Numbered from the stretch's first letter, positions 48,790-62,854 are shown. The stretch is 64,000 nt of DNA from Himantopus leucocephalus (GCA_003993805.1 RSEF01000020.1:2747873-2811872); one strand, 5' to 3'. Notes: generated by a model from the sequence alone, not told the origin. A program made the numbers and translations.

Positions 48790-49260
48790 TCATACGCTAG
48801 TTTTATAAAAGTTCTTTTGTACAGAGCGGACATAGTGCAGGATAACACGTTCTTTCTGATGCTGTTCAAACACATTACTTCCACCGAAAAATGCAAACCC
48901 GTGCTTTGTTTTATGATCTTAATTGGCTGTGCAGTCCATAATGCGTATTATCGTACCCTGGAAATTAACTTTATTGTGGTATTCCAGTGCGTGCAATTAG
49001 GAAGGGCTCGCTGTATCCCTGTAAATGCTGAGTTTCGCACGCGGCGTAAGTGCTGAATAGAAAAATCCATTCCTCCACGACGTTTCCCTATTAGTAAACT
49101 CTAATAAGTTATTGAACAATGTTCAGTGCAACAGTCGAGAAACCTGACTGTAATAACAGCCCCTTTATTGAACCCCAGACATGTCAATAACAGATAATCC
49201 TGCAATGCGTGACAGTAGATGGTGCTCTTGGTTTGCATTAGCTGCCTGCAGACACCACAT
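48790..49260. promoter_or_regulatory. Candidate conserved non-coding element
   Basis: AT-rich, apparently unique sequence with homeodomain-like (CTTAATTGG, GCAATTAGG, TAATAACAG), SOX-like (GAACAATG) and octamer-like (ATGCAAA) words, and a CTCF-like site at 49212-49226. No coding signature. Confidence 0.3.
49212..49226 (+). promoter_or_regulatory. Possible CTCF site
   Basis: ACAGTAGATGGTGCT agrees with the CCASYAGRKGGCRS core at about 12 of 14 positions. Candidate only. Confidence 0.3.
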
Positions 49261-49305
49261 GAGGAGATCGTCCGCTCTTAAGCCTGTCCCCGGTGAAACA
49301 GTCCT

Positions 49306-50151
49306 TCAGATGGCAAAGCTGGAGATGCCCGAGCATTTATGAGCCTTGCTAAGTCTCTTGGTGGCCACAGCCCCCAAATCCCCGTGTACACAGTCCACCA
49401 ACATGTCCTTCAAGAAGTTGCCCAGGCTGAGTACGCACAGAAGCAACAAGCCAGCTTTCCCACGGCTCCTTGCAACCCTGGCAAGCACCATCTCCTGGAG
49501 AGGTCCTTCTGCAAAAGCAAGCTCAAGCCTGAAGAGAACCCTCCCAGTGCTTGGCTGTGTCTGGGGGCAGGCGTCGCAGCCCGCCGCGGGCGAAGGCATG
49601 TTCTGCAGGAGCAGCAGCTCCTCCGGGGAGCCAGCACAGCCTTTACAGCTCTGCAAAACCCTTCGCACCTCCAGCCAGGAGGAAGACAGCAAGATTTCTG
49701 TTTTACGGTGTCCTCTTTGTAGGAAGCGGGAAACCAGTCGAGACGGGGCTGAGGAAGTTTGATGTGGTGGTTGACACGCACCCGTCGCTGGGGCAGCGCA
49801 CCCCTGGCAGCAGCTGGTGCAGGGACGGGGCTCTCCCATCAGTGCCGGCTGAGGCGGCTGCTCGACCACTTTGCTTCCTCCAGCTACACGTTTTAAACCA
49901 CAGCAATTACAGTTTCCACGTTGAGGTTTCACTTCCTCGAGGGGCTGCGTGGGAGCTGATGACACTTTGTACCTAAGAGAACATATCAGCAGGTAGACAA
50001 GGTAAAGCTTCAAAAATACTTTCCAGAAAGGATAAACACCCCTGTGAAGTCCTCTCTGGGGACTGTTACACTTCAGGGTGAGAATTCGATAAGGCCTTAA
50101 AAAGCAAGGCATGCTGTAAAAGGCTCGGGTGCTCAGCGCTCGTGTAAACAA
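49306..50151 (-). other. Unidentified long open frame (281 codons), both strands open in part
   Basis: A GC-rich island in AT-rich sequence. Minus strand is open for 846 bp; the overlapping plus strand is also open from 49309 to 49722. Neither product shows a family I recognise. Cys-rich stretches and an internal hydrophobic run (GLLLLCVLSLGNFL) are visible. It could be a chance open frame, a decayed retrocopy or a lineage-specific exon. Confidence 0.15.
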
Positions 50152-50519
50152 CTCCTTTTCAGTCCAAACATGTACTTCAAACCAAAATGTGCTCTGTGAG
50201 ACTTATTGATTTATATAAACTATATGCACACACTATAGCCCATGGTTGAGCGCCACCAGTTTAAGATTATACATAATCTATAAAAATGTTTCTACTTAAG
50301 CAAGTGGTGCTCCATCATAAAACGGAACAGCTGTGCGTGGATATAAAGGAGAAGAACAGCGACGATTATACACACGCAGATGTATGTTGCCTATATGTGC
50401 CTGCATGCTTGTGCACAGGCACAACTGGCATCTTCTAAATACGCCCCGTTGCCTGGACATTAAAAGGCTTGGAAAAAAAGGAAGAAAAAAGGAATGCTTC
50501 TGCAGCTTCCTCTGCACTA

Positions 50520-50730
50520 ATTGAATTTCTGTCCATAACATTTACAGACTTTAAGAAAAGCCTGCATAATTACCTTTTCTCTTGATTTTTTTTTCTCCTC
50601 TCCATTTAAAACTCATTGTATTGTGTCATTTTATGGGCGCCAGGAATAAATCTTTTGTCAACTCTATTGCATTATTATGCAAAGTACACAAAAAGTATAG
50701 GAATAAAACAGCCCGAGAGAAGCCGAATGC
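50520..50730. promoter_or_regulatory. Candidate conserved non-coding element
   Basis: Contains TTTTATGGGCGCC, ATTATGCAAAG (octamer-like) and GCATAATTACC words in apparently unique AT-rich sequence. No coding support. Confidence 0.25.
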
Positions 50731-51099
50731 TGTTCCTTTCAGTCCTCCCATTCTGCCCCAGCAGCAAGCCTCCGAGTTTGCTAACACAATCTTTTTCTCC
50801 GAGAAACTTCCTCACCCTCAGCCATTGACTGCAAAGAGTTCACTTGACCATACTAATGCCGGCTACGAGGAAGTGTATTTACCAAGAGAAGAAAGACTTG
50901 ATGAAGGAGCCATCAATTATCTCTGCAGAATTGATCCTGGGAGGGGTGAAGGAGCTGCTGGGCACCGGCAGGATTTCTTGGCAGGAGGAGAGAGGTCAGC
51001 TGCCATAAACTCTCTTCTCCCCCAGGGATGGAGATACGTCCCAAGAAGAACCGTTTTAGGAAAAACCCAAAATCATTGATGCTGAGAAATATTCTGAAG

Positions 51100-54000
51100 G
51101 GCAAAGCTCAAAAGGTACGTGGGAACTTTTCAGCTCCTTCAGGTGGTCTCGGCAGGCTGCGATCAATCGGAGGAGCTCAGAGCGAGAAGTGTGGGAAGAG
51201 AGACCTTAACCTGAGGCTGACCCTGCCCCGTCCCACCGCCACCGAAAGTACAAGCCAGGCGTCTTCCAGCTGATCGTAAAGCTCCGAGTAAGAACTCATT
51301 TAAACACATTAGTGGGTGCTTTAACTTCTAACCCAGGCTCGTTAACATTGTTGGAACAGAGCTTTGCTCCCACAATGTATCCACAAAATGGAATTAAGCA
51401 ACTTAATTAGGCTGGGTAAAACACAAAGAGGGATTTAAGAGCAAGGGGACTTGGCAGCTCTCTGCAAGGTGACGTCAGGGGCCGCTGGAAAAGCTCATCC
51501 ACCCAGCGCCGACCCTGGAAATTTCCTCCGCTGGAAGAGTGGTGGAGTAGGATGTTTGCTCATGATTAGTTTGTTTTGTTTTGGGTTGTTTCTGTCCTAC
51601 CATAAAACACTGCAGAGAGCTAGTATGAGAAACTCCTGGCACTCCTGCCACCCATTCCTCTTCCCTTTCTTGTTTCACCTTATATAAATAATGGCCCTTT
51701 GCTTAAGAGAAGAAAAGTACAGCGACTGACTGTGCTGGTGAAAAAAAGAAAAATTAAGGGAGAAAAGAGTCGGAAGGGAGCCAACAGTAAACTTGTACTT
51801 TCTTGGAGGTAAATGATTAATCTGTGGTCACTTGGGGAACTGGCTCCAGGGGGTTACCCAAATTTATCCACTCGCATCTAGCTACTATTGTCAATTTTTT
51901 TCAGTTGACAACACGGAGACTGCAATATGGTGGGAGAAACCCTTAGCCCCCACGTCAGAAGTCTAAAATAGTTTATTCTTTGTTGTTTATTTACTCAAGT
52001 AGGTCTCCAAATGGAAGGTTGAGTGCTCTGGATATGCCCCCTGGAGCCATCCACTGGCATAGGCTGGCGTGGAGCACCTTTTTGGTGGACCACAGGCACC
52101 ACCATTAGAAGATGCTGCTTTGTGCCTGGGGGCTAGATCTGAGCAGCCGGGTGTGAGGTCCTGCAAGCCTGGAGCAGCCGGTGTTGTTCTGGTCGGCTGT
52201 GCAATGACTTATCTCTGCTTCAGAGGCACCAAAGCACCGTGGGAAAGGTGGAGGAGCTGCCAAGAGAAATGTCTGGCTCTATTTCTTGGACAAATTCAAT
52301 GCTTCTGGAAATTCAGATGGAGACATGCATCCCTGGGAAATGTTTACCACTGCTGCTGGCATTAATCTCCCACAGACGTTGTGTTGGAGAGCGTGATGGT
52401 GGGGGTGACTTGCCCTTCCTTGGCACAAGCTGGCCACTTCTCCTGGTCCCGCAGGGACCCTCACCACGAGTCCAGCTTGCTCCTCCCCTGTCCCCCACAC
52501 CAGGGAGCCACAACTGTCCATGGCCCCAACCTGCTCCACTCTTCCTGCAAAGTTTCCTGCCCTGAAGAGCTGTGTTATGCATAAATACCATAATGCTTCA
52601 ATGGGTATTTTTTCTACCTCTATGGCTCAACTGAAGATTTTTTGTTATTTTCTTTCATCATCTCATTTTTTGTTATTTTCTTTCATCATCTCAAGCTCAT
52701 CTTTTGCCTTCAATCAAACCCCTTATAAATAATGTCATCCTCACTGCACCTTTGGCTCAGGTATCCTGGGGTCCCAGATTGTGCTAATAAAACACACGTC
52801 CCATCTGCAGATCTGAAAAAAGAAAAAAAATCCACAAACTGTTAGGAAAGCTGATGAATTTAGCCTCATGAAATGACCTTAAAATGCGTGACTTTCACAG
52901 GCAGATCACCACGTTGCAAGTCCTATGCAACACAAAGCTGAACTCTATGTCGTATAAAATACTAACAAGATCGGGCTAATCACACTTCTTCGTGATGGGA
53001 AAATATTTGTTGCTGTGCCTTATCTTGCCCCTTTCAACAACTGGTTGCAACTATTTGCTCCACTTTCAGGCTGCCGTTCGCAAATAGTGAGGGAAAAGGG
53101 GGTGCGAGCATCAATGCACAAACAGCTTTCTGTTTGCGTAGCTGTTGGAGAACGGCTGTGCCGTGCACGAGCACCAGGACAAGCAGAAACAAGTATTTAT
53201 GAATTATTTACATTTCTTTAGTTGCTGTTCATCATTTGTTATTTTTCTGTTTAAACAGTTTGTCCTCTGTTCCAGGAGCAGAAGGAAAGCCAAAATGACT
53301 TCAGTGACAGCTCAAATATCCCACAGAATGACTAGTAAGTAGTCAAAGTAAACAACTTATGATGAAAACACAGCCTGAAAAATTATTCATCCCATCCGCA
53401 CAAGAAATTGGTCAGAAAAAGGAATGTCTGTTCTAGAGAAAACCCTCGAATTAAAAGACAAAGACGAGAAAAATTGTTTACCTTTTCCATAGAATGAGAA
53501 TTAAAAAAAAATAGAATTAAATATTTCATATTATTGTGGTTCTTTGCTTCTAAAATTTGAGAACATCAGAATCATGCAGAAAAGTAAAGAATTGAATTGA
53601 GTCAGCTAAGGAGATGATGTGATGTTTTTTCCTTATCAAAATGAAAGAGAAGTGCTTTATTTTGACTTTTTCCCATCAAAAATGCTGTGGAAATCAGCGG
53701 TTTCCCGTGCAACATTTAGATGAAAATGAAAACCACATTTGCTAACGAAACACCACTCTGGTGCCGGCTCTAGTGACTGCCTGCAAGTTACGGGCCCGAT
53801 CCTGGTACCAGTTTCCCCTCAGCAGAAGTCTGCTGAGTTACTGGAGCTGCTCTTGGTCTACACAAGGCTCCATCAGCGGGGAGATATCTCACAGAGTCTT
53901 CCTGAGCTGGGAAGGGGCTGTGCTCATCCCTAATTTATTCCCCATGAATAATTCAACCACTTCTTGTCATTGCTTTGCCACACATTCCTGTCATACACCG

Positions 54001-57000
54001 CATTTGATTTTATCATCAAAACCTCGAAATTGGAGATGGAAAGAGCGTAACATGGGTTGCCATCCCTCCAGCCAGAAATATTCCCCGTGCTGTGTCGGTG
54101 TGGCGTGCAGCACCACCGGGGATGGAAATGAGCCTGGCCCCACCGGCAGCACTAGGGCAACCCAGGGCTTACGTTGCAATATATCCCCTGAAAGCAAGAA
54201 GGCAAACATGGGTTGCAGAGAACTATAACATTATTGGGTTTGAATATTTGCATTTTAGTTGAGAGGTTTACTGCAAAAAAAACCCAACAAACTTGTTTCT
54301 AAGCATAGGCGAGATATAGATATAGATAAAATTGCATTTTTATGTAAATAAAAAATGCAGAGGAAATTCTGTTCTTCCTCTGCCCAGCTTAAATATGAGA
54401 ACATACTGTAGGGTTTATTTTCCAGGTGAATTGTTGGAGCTTTAACTCTATAAATAAGCCTAGCTCCATTGATCTCAATGGCACGATGCTGCCTGACACC
54501 TACTGAGGATACATGCATAAGGATTTTTCATAATGAGCTCCTTCTGAGCCCACGATTGCCAATTGATGTGGCAATTACATATTAATATGTGTGACTGTGC
54601 ACAATCAAACTGGGCTAGAAGGGATGCAACCTTTTGTTTTTTAAAATTAATAAAATATTTATTGCAATCAGCTCATCTCTCCCAATTTGTTGCCAATTAA
54701 CTAAAGTGTTTAGTGTGCAGCTGATTGAGGCTGCAGCCACAGGGCTGCACTAGGGGAACAAATTGGCGGCTTCTTGCACTGAATTTCTCTCTGTTTCATT
54801 CTCTCCAGGTAGGAGCAGAACATCAGGAGCCGGGAAATGGTAAGGACTTTCCTCTCCAGGGAAAGACATCTCCAGTCATCAAGAGGAGATGAATCTAGCA
54901 GACAGCTAAAACACCCCACAGATTAAAAAGCAAAAGTGCATCAGGATAAATTTCTGTTGATGAAGACCAGCTATTTTGGCCAATAAGATGAAGCAGACTT
55001 TTTAATTATGTTTCTTTTTTTCCAGGAATATTGATTAAATGGGAAGAAGGTGAAGAGAGTTGCAACGCAGAATGACACCAAGTTTTGAAATATGTTTGCC
55101 ATGGAAATGCAAATCTTGATTTTTAGCTGGTCTGGTATATGGTTTACGTTAATGCGATATTAGGGGATCCCGGTGTTATGGGACCTCAAGGCATGGCAGA
55201 ATATATACGTATTTATACAGCTGCCAAGAAAGGACAGGAAAAGTACGGGAGATGATGTCTTTGGCTGGTAGAGAGCCTTCCCGCTGCTGTAGGCTACACT
55301 AGTGCTGCTGGAAAGATGACTTAGCTGCTTGGCTGGCAAGCACAGGCTTCAGCAGTGATGTAGCAGCTCCTCTGGAAGTCAATGACAACAGGATTGCCTT
55401 GAATAGGAGTCTTTAATGAACACCTACCCCTGTGCGATGCTTTGCTGCTGGACCTTTCTGAGTGCTCCTGGGCGTTAGCAGGAGCAGCACAGATGATGTC
55501 CCCGTGTGCAAGCCAAAAAAAAACCCCAAACCCCCAAAGCCCATTTTTTTCAATACTTGAATTCTCACTTGCGTCCCATAGAAGTTGGTGATTTAAATGA
55601 CATTCACAGCCTTAATGCCTCGATGACTCCTTTTCAGAGCATTTTCTTCCCACTTGTTTATTTTTGATTTAAACTAATGAGCTATTCCTGCATTCCTTCC
55701 TCCATGTCAGAGAGCAGGACAGATTCGTTAGAACTTGGGTGAATTCTGGAAATGAGCTTATAAAATCTTTACTTGGGATGTTTCAGAGGAGGACACGCCT
55801 GCCAGAGGAAGAGCCAGGTTCTGTGCCGAGAGAAAGAGCAGCCCCTGGGGTTGTTTTATGGTTTTTGTTCAGCTTGTTCGAAGTCTGTAATGAGGGACTG
55901 TCTCTTCATCAAATCTGTCTAATGGGATCTTTGATCTCCATTAGGAACTGGAGCTCAGCGAGGAGAGAATCAGCATCAGTAACGCATTTCATCTGAACCT
56001 CCCCGCTCTGATACAAAAATGGTGATTCATCCCCCAACTAGGCCATTTTTTTCAATGAGCTTGCCATTCATGGGAATTAGGTCTAGTCCATGCTGCTGTA
56101 GCTCACATAATTATTAATAAACTGAATGTCTGCATCTAAAATAAAATCAAATCGCATCTTCTTTGCTAAGAATGGCTGGGCAGAGCAAAGCCGACTTTGT
56201 TCTAGCTAAGGGATAATAAGAGCAGCCAAGCCCCAGCAGCGTGAAGGTTTAATGTGGGCTCACACAAGCAGAGTATGAGGTGCCGGGGACACGGGAGGTG
56301 TCAGCACTGTCACAGCTTCTCCGCTTGCACCCTTGCCGGAGCTGAACTGCGCTGCGTTCAACTGGGCTGGACCCACATTTTGAAGCATCCTCCAGGGTCA
56401 AGGCGTCTTCTTGGAGCTACACAAGTGTTTACCGTGAACACGGAAAGAGGGGTGATGGCTGGAGAACTGGAAGAGGGCAGAGAATGATGCCTGTAAATCT
56501 CCCTTCTTGGTCCCACAGTGATCTGAACTCATCAGCCCTGTGACAGAGCCTCGCTCCTTTACGGGAGATTAGCACCACATCATCTCTATACAGAAAACCA
56601 CCACCAACAGCCACGCGTACCCCCTTAGCATGGGCCCAAGGCCTTGTTAGGTGATTCAGGCTCAGGGAAAGCTCAGCAGTTTCAGCCCTATCCCCCAACG
56701 GTGATTTCAGCCTGGACCACCGCATGTGGCGCAGCTGGAGAGTTCACCCAACCCGGAGTTTGACAGGCTCTAAATCCACACGCCCAGCCCTGCTCTCCCT
56801 GGAAAAGGGCATGGATCAGGTTCGAGACAGCAAAATTTATTGCAGTGTGAACAGCGGGGGCAGAGTAAAGAAAGAACCTCGGGAAAGAAACCTCCGGCTG
56901 AATATCTTGATCTGCCTCTTCCTATTATTTCGTTGCAGTGTGTGTACTGCTGAGGCAAACAATTCTTGCAGAAAAACAAGGAAAAAAAGAGTATTTCCAT

Positions 57001-58780
57001 CATTTCACAACTGTTGGTGGAAATTCATCGAGTAAACATAACCCTGCCCCAGCGCAGGCATCATTTAAATGAAGTCCACTGCTGAAGTCTTGACTGATTA
57101 CTGGTTCAGAGCCAGGGAGCTTCATTATCAGGTACGGATGACTATGCAGCACTGAGCACTGGGGAAACCATCCCTCTGGAGCTGTAAAAGGGGCAAATAT
57201 GATAAAAGACAGCAACCATGGAATTCCTTGGTGCCATTTTTTACGAAGTCGCGTTTCAGAGTAGAAATGTATTTCCTGTGATCTCTATAGTTTTGAAGAG
57301 CTACACTGCTCGCATGATAGCTCTGCCAGTAAATGCCCTGAGAAAAGCAATACGAGTATTTAATGTTCAGCAGACTATCACCACGTGTATGCTTTTACAG
57401 TCCATTGCAATTGAAAGTAGAAGAGCAGGGGGTTTTTTTCATCTAGGGGTAAAAATAAGTAAATCTGACATGAACCATAGTGTAAGAGAAGGAGCTTATG
57501 GTTTCTTTAAGGACAGAAAGAGGTAGCACATAAAAATAAACACTCACTTTTAAACATGGTATTGAAGCAGACACTTGGTGCTTTGCTGAATCAGGGTGCA
57601 ACCCTTTGTATGCTTCCCACTCCAACATTATTTCTGATGAATTATTGAGATAGGAAAGATATTTTACCCTCCCAACCAGCTCAGGTGCATCATTAAGTGC
57701 ATCAAACCCTCTACTATTTTATCGAACCTGAAAACATTTTTTAAAATGAGAGAAGCATGTCTGCTTTTAACACAGATTTTATCCTTTTTACATTCTTCCC
57801 AAAGCTCTCTCAGGACTTGGGGAATGTTCTCCATTGTTCATGGGGCTTTGGATTGGGTTTTTTTTTAAGACAATGTTGAATTATTGAAAAACAGTGAAAT
57901 ATTTATTATCTGATCAATAATACATTGGATGCTCTGCTACTTATTTTTATTATTGACAGAAGCAACTTGGCCGCCTGAGATGAGAATGCGCTAAGATGAG
58001 GCAGGTGTTGCTGTAATCAAGGTGACAGGGAATTGGATCTCAGGTGGCCACGGGCTGGGCTGCGGACATCCGTCCGCACTGGTGAATACTCAGTCTCTCT
58101 GGGAAGAGGTGGTCCAGCTCCTGCGGAGGAAGCGTTACAACGCGGGGTATGTACGCCCCAGCATCAGCCTCTTGTCAGGCAGTAAGAGGCTATCACGGAG
58201 TGACATTCCTGAGACGCATCTTTCTGAGAGTGCTGTTTTGAGACGGAGATGTCCCGGCGAGCTGAGAGGATTCGATCTCGCAGGTGGCACAGCTCAAGGG
58301 ACATCCCTTTTGCTGAACAAAACTGCGCTTGCGTTTTGATGAGCACCCCTGTGCAAGTACACGGGTTTGCGCAGGGATACACGGTGGGATATATGACGTG
58401 TATGTCTGTGTAGTGGATCCAGATTCGGTTTAGAGCAGTTTTTAAACACAAATGAAAAGAGAGCAATAGAAAAATAAAGAAAAAAGATAAGGTAAATTAA
58501 GGAAATCCTTGGAAAATTTAAAACACACAGAGACCAACTAAGAGAAGTGATATGCATGCCAGGATGATAAAGGAACTACCAGATGGAGTAATTTACTTGC
58601 CTTGACTTATTTCTGAGAAACTATAGGTATCTGAGGAGCACCAGAAGAAGAGAGAAATGCCAATATTGCCCTGCTCATCAGAAAATCAGGGAAAGAATGA
58701 CACGGTCAGTTACCATACACTGAATTCTTAAATCTGAAACAAATATTAGGAGATAAATATTGCTTTGAGAGTGGGTTTGT
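51100..58780. other. AT-rich gene desert
   Basis: No exon with domain support. Holds the 28-bp tandem duplication at 52638 and several AT-rich blocks (53500-53740, 54500-54700, 57640-58000). Open frames are short and without recognisable similarity. Confidence 0.6.
52638..52693 (+). repeat. Perfect 28-bp tandem duplication
   Basis: Two exact adjacent copies starting TTTTTTGTTATTTTCTTTCA and ending TCATCTCA, with no N between them, so probably genuine and recent. Confidence 0.9.
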
Positions 58781-59120
58781 ACAGAAAAAATAATAATCTT
58801 TCAGACAAATTCAATATCTTATTAAAATAGAATTACAGTTACTAGCTGAAGGGAATGTGGTGGGCGTAGTCTATTTGAATTTTAGAAAAGCATTTGATGC
58901 AATCTCTCATAAAATTTTAATCTCAAAATAAATTAAAACTGGCTTTGATATAAGCACAGCTACATGCATCCATAACTGGCTAAAGAATCATAAAAGTAAG
59001 AATGAAAAGTGGCATTTACATTGCATGGAGGAAGTAGTCTTTCTTAATGCAACTCAGATAAGAATAATTGGCCTTATTTATTATCTCCCCAGCAATAGAG
59101 AATAAGAAGCGTAACGGCAC
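58780..59120 (+). mobile_element. Ancient LINE reverse-transcriptase remnant
   Basis: Plus-strand translation around 58857-58920 reads VVGVVYLNFRKAFDAISHKI, a clear match to RT motif A of CR1/L2-type LINEs (usually LDF.KAFD). The catalytic Asp of LDF is Asn here. Stops follow at once (TAA at 58929-58931), then a HNWLKNH-like match after a frameshift near 58975. Heavily decayed; exact ends uncertain. It is in the opposite orientation to the CR1 at 62.9 kb and looks much older. Confidence 0.65.
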
Positions 59121-62100
59121 GTTGCCAGACTAAACAGGAAGGCATATAATGGACACGAACACTGGGAAAGAAGTAATATAGTGTTTTTCTCCCCATGGTG
59201 GACAGTTACAGCAGGCTGATAAGGTGCTTTAAATTCATGGCTTTGCTTACTCAGAGGTACCTTGGGCAGGCAGAGACTAGCGTTGCCGTCGGCTCCCCTA
59301 TTTCAAACCAACAAACATGCGGGAAAGTTAAATGCTTGTCTTTCATGAACAGTAGTGTACGTGATATTCATGATATTAACGTAGTTTATTGGTGTTTAAC
59401 ATAGTTATTGGAGTTTTCCCTTACACTGATGTAGCCTGCAAGAAGGAACCTGCTGTGACTCACGAGGAGACCCCGGGGGACTGGTGGTGTGCCTCGGGGC
59501 TGGACTGCCTTTCAGCCATCTGCTTTTTGGGTAGAGCTACACTGTTCTCACCTTTTGGTGAGTCCAAAGCAGAAGGGACTGGACCTGTTGGTAACCTGCC
59601 TCATCAAGAAGATGTATGGACCAAGGTGTGAAGAGGTATTGGTGAGTTATTTTATAATGCAGTACCGCTATTCTGGGATTTGGGACTTGTTTTAAAACTC
59701 CTTGCTCTAATTAATCCGTATGCACAACAGAGGGATCCCTTGCTAGTTTGCCTGGGAAAGAAAAAAAAACCAACACTTCAGAAAGTTCTAGGGAGAGCAA
59801 AAATTGAGCTGGAGAGTCCAGATGAGAGAGAAGTAGGTATCATCTCTGCACAGTGGTAATTGACTTTGAAGACACTATTCATCTGAATTACTCAGTTCGC
59901 AAGGATTCCCATCCTTTCCATCTTCACAAAGGAATTCAATAAATTCAAGAGTAAAGATGAGCAAAGAACTGATTTTTCTGCCTGTTGCACAACCCGAATA
60001 AGGAAATGTAAAAGGAAATCATTTCACATCAACCTGAAGCAATTTATAAAATTCATTTAGTGACATTAAAGTAAAAAATCTTTCTCATGAAATGAAAGAA
60101 TTTCATTATCCATTTTTTTAATTCTTTTAAAATAAAATAGATGTCTTGTTGTTATATAACTTAAAAATGCTTTGTTCAAAGACATCAAGAACAAATACCC
60201 TAGTTTAGACTTTTTTTCCTAAGGATTTCTTTTTCCAAAACAATCTCTCAAACCAAAATATATTAGGTAAATCTTTTCTTTAACTAGTGCCTTCATCTTT
60301 CCGATGGGAAATGTTCCGTGGAAAATATTCCCCAACTTCAGCTGATTCTGGAGGCTCCCAGGCGCTTTCTTTACTTTGCACAACATGATGTACGTGGATG
60401 GGCACTGCTTTCTCATAGCTATGTCTCCTGTAAAGCCTCACCACCCCCAGCACCGAGGAGGGGGCAGGATGGCAGAGGTGGGCCGTGGTGACCCCCATGG
60501 CAGCATCTCCCCAAGAAGCGAGGGCTCGCCACGCTACGGCTGTGTGACGGCAGCTAATCCTGCACCCAGCGCTGGCCTGCACCGCTGGTGGTGACTGGTA
60601 CTGTCACTGCCCCTCCTTTCACATGGCTTTTGGGGATCACTCCTCACTTTGGGTGAGCCGCATGGTGCAGACAGAGTTCAGAGATTCAATCACAGATAAG
60701 ATCTCCATGGTAGAGATGTTTCAGAGCCCGGCTGTAGCTGTGGAAGTCTACTTCAAATTCATGGAGACCTTCACAGAAGTCCTGCCTCTTCCCCCCATCC
60801 TCTTAAGCCTTCCACGCTGAGGCTCCCATTACAACTTGGACAAAACCCAAGCTCATTAGCACCTACAGGAAACAAGTTCGTTAGCTCATGTTCAGCTCCA
60901 CGGCAAGCAGGGCTCTGGGTTCCTGCGAGCAAGCCTGTATCTCGTGTGACACCACAGCCACGTGTCTGGTGCTCCATCATCCTGCACCATAAAGCACCGC
61001 TTGTCACATCTGGAGCTCCCTGCTCCAGCAGCCTTTGCTGCATTCTTCATTTTGATGCCTTGTTCCAGGTTTTAAATAGCTGCGAGTCCCCTATCGCTCA
61101 TTAGCAGGCTCAGAGAAACGGCTTTTATAGACCCATGTATTAAACAAATAAAAGACGTCAAGGAAACTTAAAAACACATCCAGCTGCTCGCAAATTTACT
61201 GCGTGAACATTAAACTCTCATTAAATGTACCTTTATAAAGGGTGGCTTTATTTTTTGAATCTGAATACCTGTGACAGCAGGAAGTAGGGTTATCGAAATA
61301 TACTGGCTAAATGAGAACACTTACTGGCGTAAAGTTTATTGGCCACATCTCAGTGACAATGCAGAGCACACCGGGTGTTTTGTGGGCTGTCACGCAGGAA
61401 GGCACTCTCGGCCTTGCTAACAGGGAGTTTATGAAGCAAATAAACATTTTCTTGCTGTCTGGCTTCCTTGCTTCCCCCCACCCTCTTTTTGTCTCCTAGG
61501 AAGGGACGCAAAAAATTTCACTATTTTCTCAAGTTGATGTCTCCACACATCATGAAATAACCTTGTCTCAAATGCCATGTTTTGAACTCTGAAGCAGGTG
61601 AAACAGCGATTCGACACGGCACCGCACGCAGGGGCACAGCCCTGGCGTGGGGGTACTGCCACTGCAATAGCAGCTCCCACCAGTCCTGCACAGAATACGC
61701 CTTCAAACCAGACATTTCTGCCTCTGGTCCTTATTGCAGCCAAGGCCAAAGGTGCCCCACCGGAAGGTTTGCAGAAGGGCTGGTTGTCACCTGGCTCCGC
61801 CAGCCTGCTGTGCCAGCAGAGGTCCTTATGGACACACTCTACGAGACACCGCAGTGACACCCGTGTTCGCACCCCTCCTTCCCCCTCACTACCGAGATGC
61901 AAAGGCAGAAAAGGGAATCTGCTCACTGTGGCATATTTACTCATCAGACGCTATATTGATATGGACAAATGTGCGCAAACGGAATTGGTTTATTTTATAT
62001 TTGAATTTTTATCTGCAACAATAATCCATTTATTAGTGAATAATCCAGGCTATTAAATACTAAAATCCTTTCTCTGACTCTGAAAGTCACTGAGCCATAG

Positions 62101-62854
62101 AGCACTGGAGGCTGGGAGAGGATGCTGGGCAAGCCCTGGGATGTGCTGGTTTTCTTTGTCCCTCCAGCTGGGAGAGATGTGATGAGAGTGGGGACAGACC
62201 TGCACTCTGACCTGATGTGGCCATACTAATTTTCTGATAATAATATTTTTTCTAATATGTCTCATATATATTCCATTTCTTGTTGCAATAGTAGAAAGTG
62301 ATTTGATAGCAAGACAAAGGTTTTGTGTCTTTGGGGCCCAATTTTCTGAATATTGCACAAAAGCGTACATGCAATTCTTGGCAATAATCTAGATGTTGTA
62401 TGCAAATTGGGTTGCTGTGTGCGTAATTGCCCTTTCAATGCATAATTGCCCATGGGCAGGTTCTGCAGAAGATCATATCAACCGCATGTGCAGATAAGTC
62501 CCACATTTCTATTCACTTTGGGAAATGTGCACAAGCAGGAGTTTAAAACCAGACACCCAAGAGGGATGAGGACTCCTTCGCGGTCTGGAAACAATGAACG
62601 TTTAGGCTGTAATCAGCAGGTAGGATTTTGTGAAGATTATGAACCTGAGAAACAGAGAAAATATTTGTTATGCACGTTCAGGATATCCCATAGCAAAGAC
62701 AGGCACCCGGAGGGGGAGAGCATGAGCTTTCCGCAACCTCAGATAGTGACTGCTGTGCTTGGACAGCATGGCTCGTGTTAACCTTTCCCTCTTCTGCCGA
62801 GTGCAAGCCAAGAGATGAGCAGAAGATGAGGAAAAGTCAAATACTTCTTAGGAG
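59121..62854. other. AT-rich gene desert between LINE remnants
   Basis: A slightly more GC-rich patch at 60420-61060 and 61590-61870 interrupts AT-rich sequence. No gene, RNA gene or further transposon was identified. Confidence 0.55.
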
